Part shown: positions 39,401 to 48,458 of the stretch, piece by piece
How the letters are laid out: each line of letters starts with the position of its first letter
Position numbering within the stretch: the stretch's first letter is position 1
Source: Sceloporus undulatus
Taxonomy: Eukaryota > Chordata > Lepidosauria > Squamata > Phrynosomatidae
Assembly (NCBI RefSeq): GCF_019175285.1
Contig: NC_056527.1
Coordinates: forward strand, 104,427,765 to 104,491,764
Direction of reading: 5' to 3'
DNA: 64,000 bases
The notes under the pieces: model-generated
What the model was told of the DNA's origin: nothing
Databases searched by the model: none
What the model saw: the letters and a program-made list of their open reading frames with translations, nothing else
Position numbers and translations under genes: made by a program

Positions 39401-41263
39401 CAAACTATGAAGACATGCTTTTTAGCAGTCTCTTTTCCCTTGATTACAAATCTGGTGATGGACACCAATCCAGGTAACTTTAGAAGGAAAAGTAAACAAA
39501 GTTCTGAAGTGTACTAAACCTGACTCTGGATGCCAGTTGCTGCTAGGGGACAACACTAAGAATAGGGCTGTTGTTCTTTTGTCTTGTTTGTGGGCTTCTA
39601 GCAGCCATCTGGGTGGCCGCTGGCAGATAGGATGCTGAATTAGATAGGTCCTTAGTGTGATCAGCAGAATCCTTTTTATGTTCTCATTTAAGTCTTTCTC
39701 TCTTATTCCACAGTTCTGCCACTGTTCCTGAATACACGATAGTTGCTGAGCCCTCTGTCAATCACCCTGACCATCTAGTAGCGAAAATCTGCCTCCCTAA
39801 AATGGTAATTTGGCAGAATATGGGTAATAGGAAGCTATCCTGGACATTCCTATCCCACAGATGGATGATGTCAAGATTCATTTTTATTTATTTTTCCTCC
39901 TGCCTTTCCAGACCTCAGTGAGATCCCTTGACCTGGACTTGGGTGAAGATCGAATTGTGTTAGAGGGACATCCCAGACTCTATCATTTGGACATCTTCAT
40001 TCCCTACAGCATTGTTCCTGAAGAAAGTAGGGCTCAGTTCCACAGAGAGACCAAGGTGAGTGATCAAGGCAGTACACTCCTAAGTTAGTGCCCTCAGTTG
40101 ATTTGGACTATAGAACCACATTATTCATGTAGTTATGATGGGTGGGGCTAATAGGAGTTGTAGTTGGACACATTTGGCAGTGTCTGGGCTGGTGAAGGCT
40201 GTATTTGTCAAGATTCATTCAGAGAACACACTCCTCCTTTCAAACCACACTACCCGTTTTCTACCCCAATAACTTGGAGCTTTAACTTCAGAAATTTTCC
40301 TTTTGCAAATATGTATCTTCAAGGTAAGATCTAAGTTATTGATACAACAGGGAAATTCTGAGATGCTTCAGGCCAATATAAGTTCATTCCATTACCTCTC
40401 AGTTGCAGAAAAACAACTTAGTACAGCACCCACACTAGTTAAATAGAGACTTATTCTGGGTACCTCCACAGCCACTGAAGTATTATCTAGTATCATCAAA
40501 CATCTCATCCCAAATGCAGCTGCATCAGTAGAAAAGCATTTGTTAAAAGAACCCCAAAATGGAGTTATTCCTTTAAAAAAAATACAAGGAATACTTTGAT
40601 TAATAATATAATTAAAGAATTAAAAGAGTGACAACTTTTTAACCACATGTATAAATGAGATGAGCACCTCTTGATGAAACGTGAAGATCCTATATCCAAA
40701 GGCTATAGACAGTAAAACTGAAGAGCATCACATTTTGCAGTGTTTGGGATGGTAGTTCTATTACTGCTTTGTGAATTTCCCTTCTCCAGACTAGTATTCT
40801 TTTTATTCCACGTTCCTCCATGGAGTTTGGAGTAACCTTGTTTTCACCTCACAACAGCTCTGAGAAGTAGGTTAGGTGAGAGTTGGCAACCAGTCTAAGG
40901 TCATCTGCTAGTCAACATTCTAGCTGAAAAGGGAATTTGTCTTTTGTTCTCCCTGATCCTAATCTGAATACTGCAACCAATACACTACATTGCTTTCAAA
41001 TTTCCTTGCTTGTAACCAATAAAAGGTGAATCTAAATCCTGTAAACTATCCATTATTATGCAAGACATAACTGCAAACGGACAGCAAGTTGACTTTTTTC
41101 TGCTTGTACTTGAGCTTGATCAGCTTCTGCAACATCAACAATAAAATCCTACTCAGCAGATTGCAGCAGCAGGGAGTCCTCTAGGCTCAAATAACACATT
41201 TTTTTCTCCTTCCAGATCCTCACTGTCATAATGCCTGTCCAACGCCCATTACTGTTACCATGA
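29483..41263 (+). CDS. PIH1D1: PIH1D1, PIH1 domain-containing 1 (R2TP complex subunit), complete CDS
   Basis: Ten coding exons join in phase to a 304-residue protein (human 290): 29483-29566, 30760-30826, 31924-32109, 32966-33027, 35028-35112, 35281-35377, 37915-37965, 39714-39804, 39912-40055, 41216-41263. PIH1D1 is the adaptor of the HSP90 co-chaperone R2TP (RUVBL1/2, RPAP3) and recruits clients with a CK2-phosphorylated acidic DSDD-type motif, acting in snoRNP, RNA polymerase and PIKK assembly. The PIH domain shows GFCLKTRTVSGDKVFVNVC, IPMSLGEPHAE, CTAYDV and KNRKFMGSIS. The two phosphate-contacting lysines of the human protein correspond to K55 and K63. A C-terminal CS-like domain (about 242-289) has LGEDRIVLEG and LYHLDIFIP. 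The linker encoded by exons 7-8 is the least conserved part. It is head-to-head with ALDH16A1, as in mammals. Confidence 0.96.
29689..29821. mobile_element. hAT-type MITE
   Basis: CAGTGGTTCCCAAACTTTTG and AACCAGTTTGGGTAGCACTG ends. The flanks TGCTATAC and TGATAGAC match in 6 of 8 bases. Confidence 0.72.
30378..30500. mobile_element. hAT-like MITE, degraded
   Basis: GGACTGCAACCTCCAGCATT pairs with TGGGCATTGCAGTCCA, a type common elsewhere in the window (34797-34870, 46320-46400). Confidence 0.45.
30540..30660. mobile_element. Half copy of the foldback element seen at 51891-52123
   Basis: CTTAGGACTGGAGCATG to AGCAGCTTTATTTTGGCCTG then TCTGTATGGGCCC, the right arm only. Confidence 0.7.
30760..30826 (+). 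CDS. PIH1D1: PIH1D1 coding exon 2
   Basis: 67 nt (TCCCTAG acceptor, GTAAAG donor) ending in phase 1. It encodes ATQKIQSSLPSQAESKPIRP, a disordered lead-in to the PIH domain. Confidence 0.92.
30990..31470 (-). mobile_element. L2-type LINE fragment (minus, old)
   Basis: GACTTTATAGGTTATAACCA and CTGGCTGCAGCATTCTGAAC match the corresponding parts of the LINE at 36900-37060. Confidence 0.55.
31536..31743. mobile_element. Palindromic MITE, subtype A
   Basis: CTGCATCTACACTGCAAATT and GCATTAATTCTGCAGTATGG ends. The right arm has ACTACAAGTCCCAG. About 180 bp upstream of PIH1D1 exon 3. Confidence 0.85.
31924..32109 (+). CDS. PIH1D1: PIH1D1 coding exon 3
   Basis: 186 nt with a TTTCCAG acceptor and GTGAGT donor. 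Start of the PIH domain with the phosphopeptide-binding lysines, and IPMSLGEPHAEVD. Confidence 0.97.
32457..32620 (+). mobile_element. Pogo/Tigger-like element, truncated
   Basis: CAGGTTTGATTCTCCCTTAT start and TTCATGGGTGGCTGAGATAG interior; the right end is missing. Confidence 0.5.
32640..32850 (-). mobile_element. Sauria SINE (minus)
   Basis: GGCAAGATTTGTTCAGAGGA and CTGAGGCTGAGAGAGTGTCA. Ends about 115 bp before PIH1D1 exon 4. Confidence 0.8.
32966..33027 (+). CDS. PIH1D1: PIH1D1 coding exon 4
   Basis: 62 nt encoding GNGCTAYDVSISTSFFNKME, matching GQGCTAYDVAVNSDF of the human protein. Donor GTGAGC. Confidence 0.96.
33215..33325. mobile_element. Dispersed repeat, possibly Penelope-like
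   Basis: TAGTTTTTTGTGGGTTTTTC, GGCTATGTGGCCATGTTCTA and GACGTTTCGCCAGCATCTGT form a block common in squamate genomes and shared with 60067-60180. Family name tentative. Confidence 0.45.
33630..33870 (-). mobile_element. Sauria SINE (minus)
   Basis: TTGTTGTTTTTGTGTGCCCT tail, GGCAAGATTTGTTCAGAGGG, head ending CCACTACATCACACTGGCTC. Confidence 0.85.
33910..34125 (-). mobile_element. tRNA-derived SINE with LINE-like tail (minus)
   Basis: TTATTAGCTACATTTTTATT tail, ACAACCCTGTGGGATATTTC, ATTGGCCCAGGGTCTCCCAA. Same family as 1365-1595. Confidence 0.5.
34126..35027. other. PIH1D1 intron, mostly unrecognised
   Basis: Apart from a hAT-like MITE fragment at 34797-34870 (GCCCTCCAGATGTTGTTGGA) nothing was recognised. 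Confidence 0.5.
35028..35112 (+). CDS. PIH1D1: PIH1D1 coding exon 5
   Basis: 85 nt with a CTTCAAG acceptor and GTATGA donor. It encodes FLKEFFITVALEGLSEKY, the counterpart of FLRELVITIAREGLEDKY. Confidence 0.96.
35281..35377 (+). CDS. PIH1D1: PIH1D1 coding exon 6
   Basis: 97 nt with a TTTCAG acceptor and GTGCAT donor, ending in phase 2. It encodes EWLILKNRKFMGSIS and the end of the PIH domain. Confidence 0.96.
35492..35708. mobile_element. Palindromic MITE, subtype A
   Basis: GCTGCATCCACACTGAAGAA and TTTCTGCCATGCAGGTGCAGC ends. Starts 115 bp after PIH1D1 exon 6. Confidence 0.85.
36201..36407. mobile_element. Palindromic MITE, subtype A
   Basis: CAAAACACAATACAGTTTGA and TTTCTGCAATGTGTTTTGG ends, with ACTACAATTCCCAG at 36323-36336. 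Confidence 0.88.
36427..36473. repeat. (AAT)n microsatellite, 3' tail of the adjacent LINE
   Basis: About 13 AAT units with three ATG units at one end. On the minus strand it is the (ATT)n tail following GCGGGCTACAAATAAATGAT. Confidence 0.9.
36474..37890 (-). mobile_element. L2-type LINE, 5'-truncated, in PIH1D1 intron 6
   Basis: Minus strand encodes a reverse transcriptase: LVLLDISAAFDTIEHGILLE, TSGVPQGAILSPMLFNIYM, QYADGTQICFS (usual YADD), then LNPEKTKVLVIG (37820-37227). The C-terminal region follows in another frame (37332-36721): QLRLIHQLRPYL, HWLPICFWAQYKVLVITYKA, LQLWNSLPGELRS. One frame change lies in the overlap 37227-37332. The 3' end carries an (ATT)n tail. About 1.4 kb, relatively young because both frames stay open, but 5'-truncated and not active by itself. 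Confidence 0.88.
37915..37965 (+). CDS. PIH1D1: PIH1D1 coding exon 7
   Basis: 51 nt, phase 2 to phase 2, after a strong polypyrimidine acceptor (TTCTTTTTCTTGTAG). It encodes SEVKEKTSNLWQSSVSE in the variable linker. The residues are poorly conserved, so the call rests on splice sites and phase. A LINE ends about 25 bp upstream. Confidence 0.82.
38341..38694. mobile_element. Mariner/pogo-like MITE flanked by TA
   Basis: Ends CACTCATCCCTCCATATTTG and CGAATATGGAAGGACAAGTG are inverted with 16 of 20 matching, and TA stands on both sides. The interior repeats GACCTAGAGATTCCTAGAGA twice. Confidence 0.85.
38698..39713. other. PIH1D1 intron 7 remainder, nothing recognised
   Basis: No repeat family, coding segment or motif was recognised. 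Confidence 0.5.
39714..39804 (+). CDS. PIH1D1: PIH1D1 coding exon 8
   Basis: 91 nt with a TTCCACAG acceptor and GTAATT donor. It ends in LVAKICLPKM, matching LLAEVDLPKL of the human protein. Confidence 0.93.
39912..40055 (+). CDS. PIH1D1: PIH1D1 coding exon 9
   Basis: 144 nt in phase 0 with a TTTCCAG acceptor and GTGAGT donor. It encodes the CS-like core (LDLDLGEDRIVLEG, LYHLDIFIPYSI) and AQFHRETK. Confidence 0.96.
40056..41215. other. PIH1D1 last intron
   Basis: Holds a hAT-like scrap near 40125-40200 (GGGGCTAATAGGAGTTGTAG) and a diverged minus-strand SINE at 40800-40990; the rest is unrecognised. Confidence 0.5.
41216..41263 (+). CDS. PIH1D1: PIH1D1 last coding exon
   Basis: Fifteen codons plus TGA after a TCCTTCCAG acceptor. 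ILTVIMPVQRPLLLP corresponds to the human tail LMVAMPLLPVPS. Confidence 0.93.
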   Translation: MLTVIMPVQRPLLLP

Positions 41264-41495
41264 GCTGCAAGGAGAAAAGCTGGAAGACACAGTGTTTTGT
41301 CAGTCCTGGGACTTAGATCCCACAGCCTCATGTGGGATAAGCAGAAGAGCAGAGATTCAGGAAGGATGTGGAGGATGGAACTGATTATCAGAACAATGGT
41401 GTTCGGCTTGTGAGGAAATAGACAAAAGGTGATAGTCTCTACAATGTACAGGTTCTGTACCCAAACACTTGCAATAAAGCTAGAGCTGGGGAAAG
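41264..41495 (+). other. PIH1D1: PIH1D1 3' UTR with polyadenylation signal
   Basis: Unique sequence after the stop codon, with AATAAA at 41473-41478 about 210 bp downstream. The cleavage site is expected 10-25 bp later. Inferred from position. Confidence 0.65.
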
Positions 41496-43485
41496 TTACC
41501 TTTGTTGCAACTGCAACTTGTGGAATCATCCTGATACTTAGGGATTCTGGCTGGGAAAGGAGTGATAATCCAAAAAAACCTAAAAACTTTTCCAGGCTCT
41601 AAATAATACATATTGGATGGGATCCAGAGCTTGCCTCCTTTTTCCTCCCACGAGTTCTGTTCTCAACTTCCCTTCCACCCACAACAGATGCTGTTCTTTC
41701 CTCTTTCTCTTTCTCAGCCCACATATACAATCTACTCATCTCCATTTGCTTCTGCAATCAGTTTATAACTCAAGAGTGAGCAACCTTTGCCCCTCTGGTT
41801 GTCCACAAACCAATACTGCTATCATGGCATACCATCAGCCAGGCTAGCTAGGATGGACAGGAAGTGGAGTTCAGCAATATCCACAGGGCCATAGTTTCCC
41901 TCCATCTGGGTTTAACTGCATTCTCTATGAGTTCAATTGAGGCTGCTTCTTCCATTTCATGGAGCTTGGCTTCATGCTTCCCACCCAGCACATGAAAATG
42001 CTTTCTGCCAAAGTCCAAATTTTGTGCAGAATAAGTCCCAAACTCCACAGATCCATGTCAGTCCAGGATTCTTCTTGTCAGAGGTTCTCAACACTCCAAA
42101 AACATGTTTGGGGGTTGTTTCCTGAATATTTTGAAATATTATTTCCATCCCTATGGAAAAGTTCTACTTTTTCTTTTCTTTTTGGGGGGGCTACAACTCA
42201 CAGAAATACAACTACGGTAGTCATGCTACTGTGTGTGTTCTTGCACTGTGAGTCCAAAAAAGGAACTTTTCCATACTCTAGTACAATATACCAGAAATGA
42301 ATTTCTAAACCAAAGGGTATTTTGGGACAGGCCTTCTCAAATGCCCTGGCCATTCTCCTTCTGAAAGGAACAGTCCATCCAAATAACCCTGCACTGTATT
42401 TCAGCCTGTATGTTTGTATTTTAAAGCCCAAGGCTATCTCAATATGTTTTGTTGCCTGAGGCACAGAACAAGTGATTTCACATGCTGAAGTCAGCTGGAC
42501 TGGCAACAGGACCTTGTGTCAGCACTTGTTCTGGGGTAGATGCCACAGCTGAAGACAGCAATGCTAAGTTAATGCCATGCAGTGTAGCTTGTGCACACAG
42601 TTCTCTTTCAGGAGAGGTAAATGGCTGCAAATCAGCTACTTCCATTGCCAGCATCAGCTGCCTGAGAGTTGCCGGCCATCTATCTTTGACCATCAGTCTC
42701 TTCACACTTGAGTCCTTCCAAAAATTCTGCTAGACATCTCTCTGCCTTCATGTTCATTTCTATGTTTAACATTATGAAAGCATAAAACAGGCTTATGCCC
42801 CCCCCCCCAAAAAAAAGGTCCAAACTTTGCTAGTCCAATTTGACAAGTCTTGGCATCTTGACTAGCAGAGACTCTTTTAGGTCTTGATCTTTCTTAGTAC
42901 AGATCTTTTTTATGGGGCTATGTGAGGACGTGAACTTGTCACCTCCGGCAAGCAAAGCATGCGCTATGCCACCGATCTTCCCTTCAATTTGAAAATCACA
43001 GGCTTCTTTTTTCTCACTTGCGTGCATGTGCCCACACACATACAAACAGAGGCGCCAAGTCTCCTTCCTCTGTTCCATTCTTTACCCATGCACCCCCCAG
43101 TCTGTACAGCCTGTTCCACAAGCACATGTCCATCACTGCCACCCCCGCCAGCACCCTCCCTCCATGCCTTCTGTCTTTTTCGTTTTTCTTCATACAACCT
43201 GTTCTGTCGCTCTCTCTTGCATCTACTTCGGCTGGAAGAGAGAAATGGAGTTAGCTCTAGGTATATGAAGTTGACTGCAGGATGCTTTGTCCTGCAAGGG
43301 CTCTGGTTGCAGGTTAGAGGGTGTGTGGTGAGGGCTGGGGCAGACATCTTTAGGTTAAGGAAGTGGTGGAAACTATGTGCCATCATGTGGTCCTTTGAGA
43401 AGACTGAGGAGTGACATGGTTGCACTCTGGACTGGCACAGAGAAGAGGGTGCAGGTTTGTTCTCTGTTGCCCCAATGGGTAGGAC
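41496..43485. other. Intergenic DNA downstream of PIH1D1, nothing recognised
   Basis: No gene or clear repeat family. C8/A8 homopolymers at about 42799-42816. Open frames of up to 174 codons lack family motifs. Confidence 0.5.
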
Positions 43486-43715
43486 CAAGTCTTACGGTGT
43501 TAAGTTACAAGACGGTAGATTTCAGTTGAATATTAGGAGCAATTTCTTGAAGGTAAGAGTGATTTGGCAATGCAGCCAATTATCTAAAGAGGTGGTGGGG
43601 TCTCCTTCATTGAACATTGTCATAAAGAGGTTGGACAGATACCTACTGAGGATGATGGAGTTCTTGCATTGAGCGGTGGGCTAGACTCAGCGGGGTCCAA
43701 CCCTTTGAATCTATG
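43486..43715 (+). mobile_element. Old CR1 LINE 3' end
   Basis: GTTGAATATTAGGAGCAATT, GGTGGGGTCTCCTTCATTGA and GGGCTAGACTCAGCGGGGTC. A second partial stretch continues after the MITE at 43915-43980. Confidence 0.65.
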
Positions 43716-43920
43716 GCTGTATCTATGCTACAGAAATAATGTAGTTTGATGCCACATTAACTGTCATGGCTTCATCATGGAATCCTGGGATTTGTAATCT
43801 GGTGGGGACCTGAGCTCTCTTGACAGAGAAGTCTAAACATTTCACAAAACTACAAATCCCAAAATTCTATAGCATTGATCCATGGCAGTTTAAGCGGTGT
43901 CAAACTGCATTATTTCTTGA
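43716..43920. mobile_element. Palindromic MITE, subtype A
   Basis: ACAGAAATAATGTAGTTTGA and CAAACTGCATTATTTCT ends; arms carry GGGATTTGTAATCTGG and ACTACAAATCCCAAAAT. Confidence 0.8.
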
Positions 43921-44579
43921 AGGTAAGAGTGGCTCAGCAACAGAACCAGTTATCTAAAGTGGTTGGGTCACTGTGGTCCTTGGAATATCTACTGACTTCT
44001 GAAGCCATTAGTCTCCAAGAAAACTGACCAACCCTCTACCTCACCAAATTTCTCCCTTCCAAACACTAAGACATGGCCTAAAATACTTTCATGCAGCTAA
44101 ATAGTGCTGTGAGATGCATGCTGTAGAGCAGTGCTATTCAGAGTCGTCCATAGACCAGTGCTGGTTCCTGAGCCATCAGCTGCCTGTCCCTGGCACATTT
44201 CCTGCAGTGTATTCCAGGAAATAAAGTTGTAGCTAATGGATGCAAATAATGTGCCAGTCCCTGGCACAATTGGGAAAAGTACTAATTGCTGATCCCCCAC
44301 ACCAGACAGCTTGGCAAGCACTGATGGGCAGTTTAATTGCAGTGTTACTAATAAGTGATAGGTGGTGCTGTGTCCACTCTAAAGCAGGTAGTGTACTTAC
44401 AGTCCTATACTAGAGTATTTTTTAGTTAAATAAAACTGTTCTTCAGACACATTGATCTGACTTCTTTAGAAATAATCTGATTAGGAGCACTCCAAAAAAG
44501 CAAAAACAAGACAAAACAAAAACACTCTTTTGAAAATGCTCCCAAAAAACTGATCAGGAGCGATGTGATGTCACTCTTA

Positions 44580-44850
44580 GGCCCCATTCACACTATGAAA
44601 ATAATCCAGGATGAACCTGGGTTGAATCCTTGTTGTTCACACACATCCTGAATGCACTCAATGCACTTTTTTGGGAGGGAGGGGCTTTCTAGTAAACCAC
44701 GTAACCCTGAAAGATCCGAATTGTCAGTAGTGTGAATAAGCTTCCAAATCAATTTAGAGCAATCTGTATTATTCTTTGGAAGGGAGGCAGCTCCATTTTA
44801 ACCTGAAGCAATGGCATGTGTGAATAACTCTAGGGTTAAAATGACTTGAA
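44580..44850. mobile_element. MITE-like element with TTCACAC-type ends
   Basis: GGCCCCATTCACACTATGAA at the left; GTGTGAATAAGCTTCC internally and GTGTGAATAACTCTAG at the right. Class unclear. Confidence 0.4.
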
Positions 44851-45094
44851 GAGATGTTCAAACACAAAACAAAATGGGAACAACAAACCCAGTATGCATC
44901 AATGCGGTGATCTGCATCTTGGGACAAAAAAAATAAGTGTGAATGCTCCCATAATTGTGCAAAATGGCACTTGTCATGAGGTTTTATGGCCCACCAGAAG
45001 AGCTCATAATGTTGTGCCGCCTTCTGTGCTTGGGAGCATGCTCACCCCTGATTTAGGGGGATCTGTGGCTGAACTGGACGCATGGAATAATCTT

Positions 45095-45305
45095 GCTTTA
45101 AGAGAAAAAAGGAAGCTGCCTTGTACAGAATCAATACATTGGTTCATGCAGCCCAGTATTGTAAACGCTGATTGGCCATGGCTCTCCAGGATTTGTGGCA
45201 GGATTCTTTCCATCTCATCCTGGAAATCCCTGGTCTTTCTTGGTGATCTCCCATTAAGTACTAGGCAAGACTGACCTATCTTAGCTTCGTAAATTACATG
45301 AGATC
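45095..45305 (-). mobile_element. Composite SINE with 5S-rRNA-like segment
   Basis: AGGAAGCTGCCTTGTACAGA starts a common squamate repeat. It runs into GATCTCCCATTAAGTACTAG and GACCTATCTTAGCTTCG, which on the minus strand resemble the 5S rRNA internal promoter region. Diverged. Confidence 0.45.
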
Positions 45306-45330
45306 ATATGATGAGGCAGACCTCAGGATA

Positions 45331-45880
45331 TAGAATCACAGAGTTGGAAGATACCTCAAGGGACATCAAGTCCAACCGCCTGCCATGAAGGAATGCACAA
45401 AGTACCCCCAGCAGATGGGCGTTCAGCCTCTGATTACAAACCTCCAAAGAAGGAGACTCCACCACTCTTGAAGGCAGCATATTCCACTGTTGAACAGCTC
45501 TTACTGTCAGGAAGTTCTTCCTAATGTTGAGGTTGAATTTCTTTTCCTGCAGTTTGAATCCACCACTCAAGGTCCTGTTCTCTGGAGCTGCAGTAAAAGA
45601 AAGTTGCTCCATCTTCAATATCCTATCCCTTCAAATATTTAAAAAGGGCTAGCATATCACTTCTTAGGCTTCTCTTCTCAAGGCTAAACTTCCTTCAGTT
45701 GTTCCTCATAGGGCATAATTTCCATTTTGGTCACAATGTCTGGACATGGTCCAGTTTGTCAATATCCTTTTTGAATTGACATGCCCAGAACAGAAAACAG
45801 TATTCTAGTTGAGGCCTGACCAAAGCAGAATTGAATGTTATTATTACTTCCCTCACTCTAGACACTATATTTCCATTGAT
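45331..45880 (-). mobile_element. CR1 LINE 3' part (minus)
   Basis: TAGAATCACAGAGTTGGAAG, AGGAAGTTCTTCCTAATGTT, CAATATCCTTTTTGAATTGA and GACCAAAGCAGAATTGAATG; about 550 bp. Confidence 0.85.
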
Positions 45881-46499
45881 GGATGAGACTTCTCCTGCTG
45901 AGTCCACAACTTACCAATTTTGCATGGAGAGTTGCAGAAGGGCCATTCCATTGGGCAGAATGAAGAGACTGCCTCAGGAAGAAGATGATGGAGGAGCACG
46001 AGCCACAGTTGCCCCCTCGGTTTCTCTCTTGTGGTGGTGACCTGTCTTAGGCAAACCAGTGGAATTTTCTGCCTTCAGGTCCAGTGATAGTTAAGAGAAA
46101 TGCTGGCTGGATTATTCTGAGTGATGTTTTCTCTAATCCCAGTTTTCCTAACTTTTGGACTGCAAAATCCAGAATAGGAAGACCGAGCAAGATATGACTA
46201 TGCTGGAACCATTTCCTTGAAGTGCTGATACTCCTGGCTATGATTCATGTTTCTCGTTTCCAGAAGAAGAGCCTGGATAATAGCCCTGTCATCCTCGCTC
46301 CATGCAGATGGGATCAGCACATGTGAACTTCCAAATATTGTTGGACTGCAGTTCCCATCCTCCCTCACCATTGACTAGCCTGGCTAACCTTCTGCTCACT
46401 CCTTGCCATATGGAATGCCAACTACATTTGGCACATTCTCCATCAAAGAGCCTCACTGGTGGGGACTGGTAGAAACCACTTGTTCCTCCCCTCCCACCT

Positions 46500-46740
46500 T
46501 ATACTTAGAGACCCACCCCACCAGATGCTCTTTCTCTTGCCTTGCTCTTTCTCACTAAATCCCCTTCTCGGAGAGATTGAGCGGCGGCATAAACCGATCA
46601 ATCCAATTCCTTTAAATGGAGAACCTACTATTCCAGCCCTTTGCTCTTTCCAAAGATCCCAGGATTCCTTGCCAAGTGGCAATTAGCAGATCGTTCTCAG
46701 CAGGGGAAAAGAAAACTCCCCGCAGTGTAAAATGTGTGGC
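46500..46740. promoter_or_regulatory. Unique non-repeat block, possible conserved element
   Basis: No repeat signature; contains GGCGGCATAAACCGATCAAT and CTTTAAATGGAGAACC. It stands out in a repeat-rich setting. Function unknown, inference only. Confidence 0.25.
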
Positions 46741-47204
46741 TCTGTGTGCCTGCATGTGTGTGTGAGAGAGAATAAGATGCAAATATATTCAGAGTAGTTG
46801 TGGTGTCAGCAGAGGACAGAATGAGGGGGGAGCAGGTTCCCTGATATTATTCCAGCACTAAATCATCAACCTCCTGCCTTCCCTATTTGCTGTTTCGTGT
46901 GGATCAGTGTGTCATGCATGAGAAGAATATTACTTTGCCAGAAACCCATGCCCATTGGTGGTTTGTCATCTGTGCACAAGAATTCTTCATGTCCCTGCAA
47001 TGGAGACATAGGACAGATACTGGTTTAAAAGCAAGAGATCCCAGACCCTTTAGAAAATCAGGAAATTGTCTCACTCCATGGTTAGGCAACCATTAGGGGA
47101 ACATACACTGCCTTCCAGATTGTGGAACTCCTTGAAAGTTGCACCATTTTATTTTTCTAAATTGTTTAGTTTTTTTAAATTGAGTTTATTCTAAATCAGG
47201 ACTA

Positions 47205-47431
47205 CAGTTGGCTTTTCATATCCACAGATTCTGCATCCAAGGGTTCAACCACCCACCGCTTGAAAATATTTTTAAAATCATAATTATTCAAAACGCAAAC
47301 CTTGATTTTGCCATTTTATGTAAGGGACATCATTTTACTACTTGATTGTATATATTGTTACTTGAGATCCACTGATTTTGATATCCACTGGGTCCTAGAA
47401 CCAAATCCCAATGGACACCAAGGATCCACTG
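47205..47431 (-). mobile_element. Pogo/Tigger-like DNA element (minus)
   Basis: TA, then CAGTTGGCTTTTCATATCCA at the left and CCAAGGATCCACTG, then TA, at the right. Same family as 19714 and 54187. Confidence 0.72.
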
Positions 47432-47479
47432 TATTTGTCCATCCACAGTTTGGAAAAAATTATTTTGGGGCCCACAAAT

Positions 47480-47705
47480 CCCAGATTTTTCCAGTCAGCA
47501 TGGCTGGGATTATAACTGCAGCCACTCACTCACAAACCACAAGGTTGTGAGTTCAATACCACCCAGGAACCCTGGGTCAATTCAGCCTGGCATCCTTCCA
47601 TATGTCACTAAAATGAGTACCCAGCTTGTTGGGGGCAATTAGCTTACACGTTGTAAACTGCTTAGTATATCAGTAAGCAGTATATAAATGTACTTGTTAC
47701 TACCT
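47480..47705 (+). mobile_element. tRNA-derived SINE (plus)
   Basis: AACCACAAGGTTGTGAGTTC B-box-like segment, TACCCAGCTTGTTGGGGGCA body and GCAGTATATAAATGTACTTG tail; inverted relative to the copy at 1-205. Confidence 0.65.
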
Positions 47706-48349
47706 TCAATCGGGAAAGAAAGGTAATTGACAGTGAGTGGAAGTGACAGCACTCTAAACCACCAAATATTTTCATAAAGAGTGCAGAAGAATCTCCTAAA
47801 AGGTAGGGCCACTTAAAAAAAATCAGTGCTGAACATATCTGCAATTGGGGGAAAAACCTGTGAGGGATATTTCCAGACACAGTTGAAAATATGTATAAAA
47901 ATACAGATACATAACATACACATTTCAAAACTAGATGTGCAATATGTTTTTTACAGCACTGAAAAGGTGAGCTGTTATCAAATGAAAGTTAGGGTTGCAA
48001 AATAATAATAAAAAGGCTGTTTAAATATTCTCAGCTCATAGACATCATTCCACCTCCTTGTCCTCAAGAGGACAGCAGGATATTTTCCCTCTTTGTTCAA
48101 GTGCATCACGGTTTGTACTTCATCCAGTCTGTGGCTGCTATCTGGAATTTCCTCTGCCAGGGAACTCACACAGTTTGTCTCCACTTCCAGGATCTTTAAT
48201 CTACCCTTCCTGCTGGTTTCCAAAGTACTAGGAGAGCAACAGGAGGGATGGCAGAAGGAAGCTGCTGGTTGTGGGACTTGCCGGAATGGACCCTTCAAAA
48301 TCCATCGGCCCTGAGAGATGTTCAATGTCCCTGGGTGCTTGTTTCATAT

Positions 48350-48458
48350 CTGGAACTTGAAAAAGTGACTCCTTTGGCCTACAGCTTCTAGCACAGCTGG
48401 CTGGGGGATTCTGGGAGCTGTAGGCCAAAGGAGTCACATTTCCAAGCTCTGCTTGTAT
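48350..48458. mobile_element. Short inverted-repeat element
   Basis: AAAGTGACTCCTTTGGCCTA pairs with TAGGCCAAAGGAGTCACATT around a ~45-bp centre. Confidence 0.7.

Noticed and set aside
42964-43488. 174-codon minus-strand open frame
   Set aside because: No recognisable domain, no matching splice sites, overlapping open frames on the other strand.
44846-45274. 142-codon plus-strand open frame
   Set aside because: Runs across a SINE-like repeat; residues match no family.
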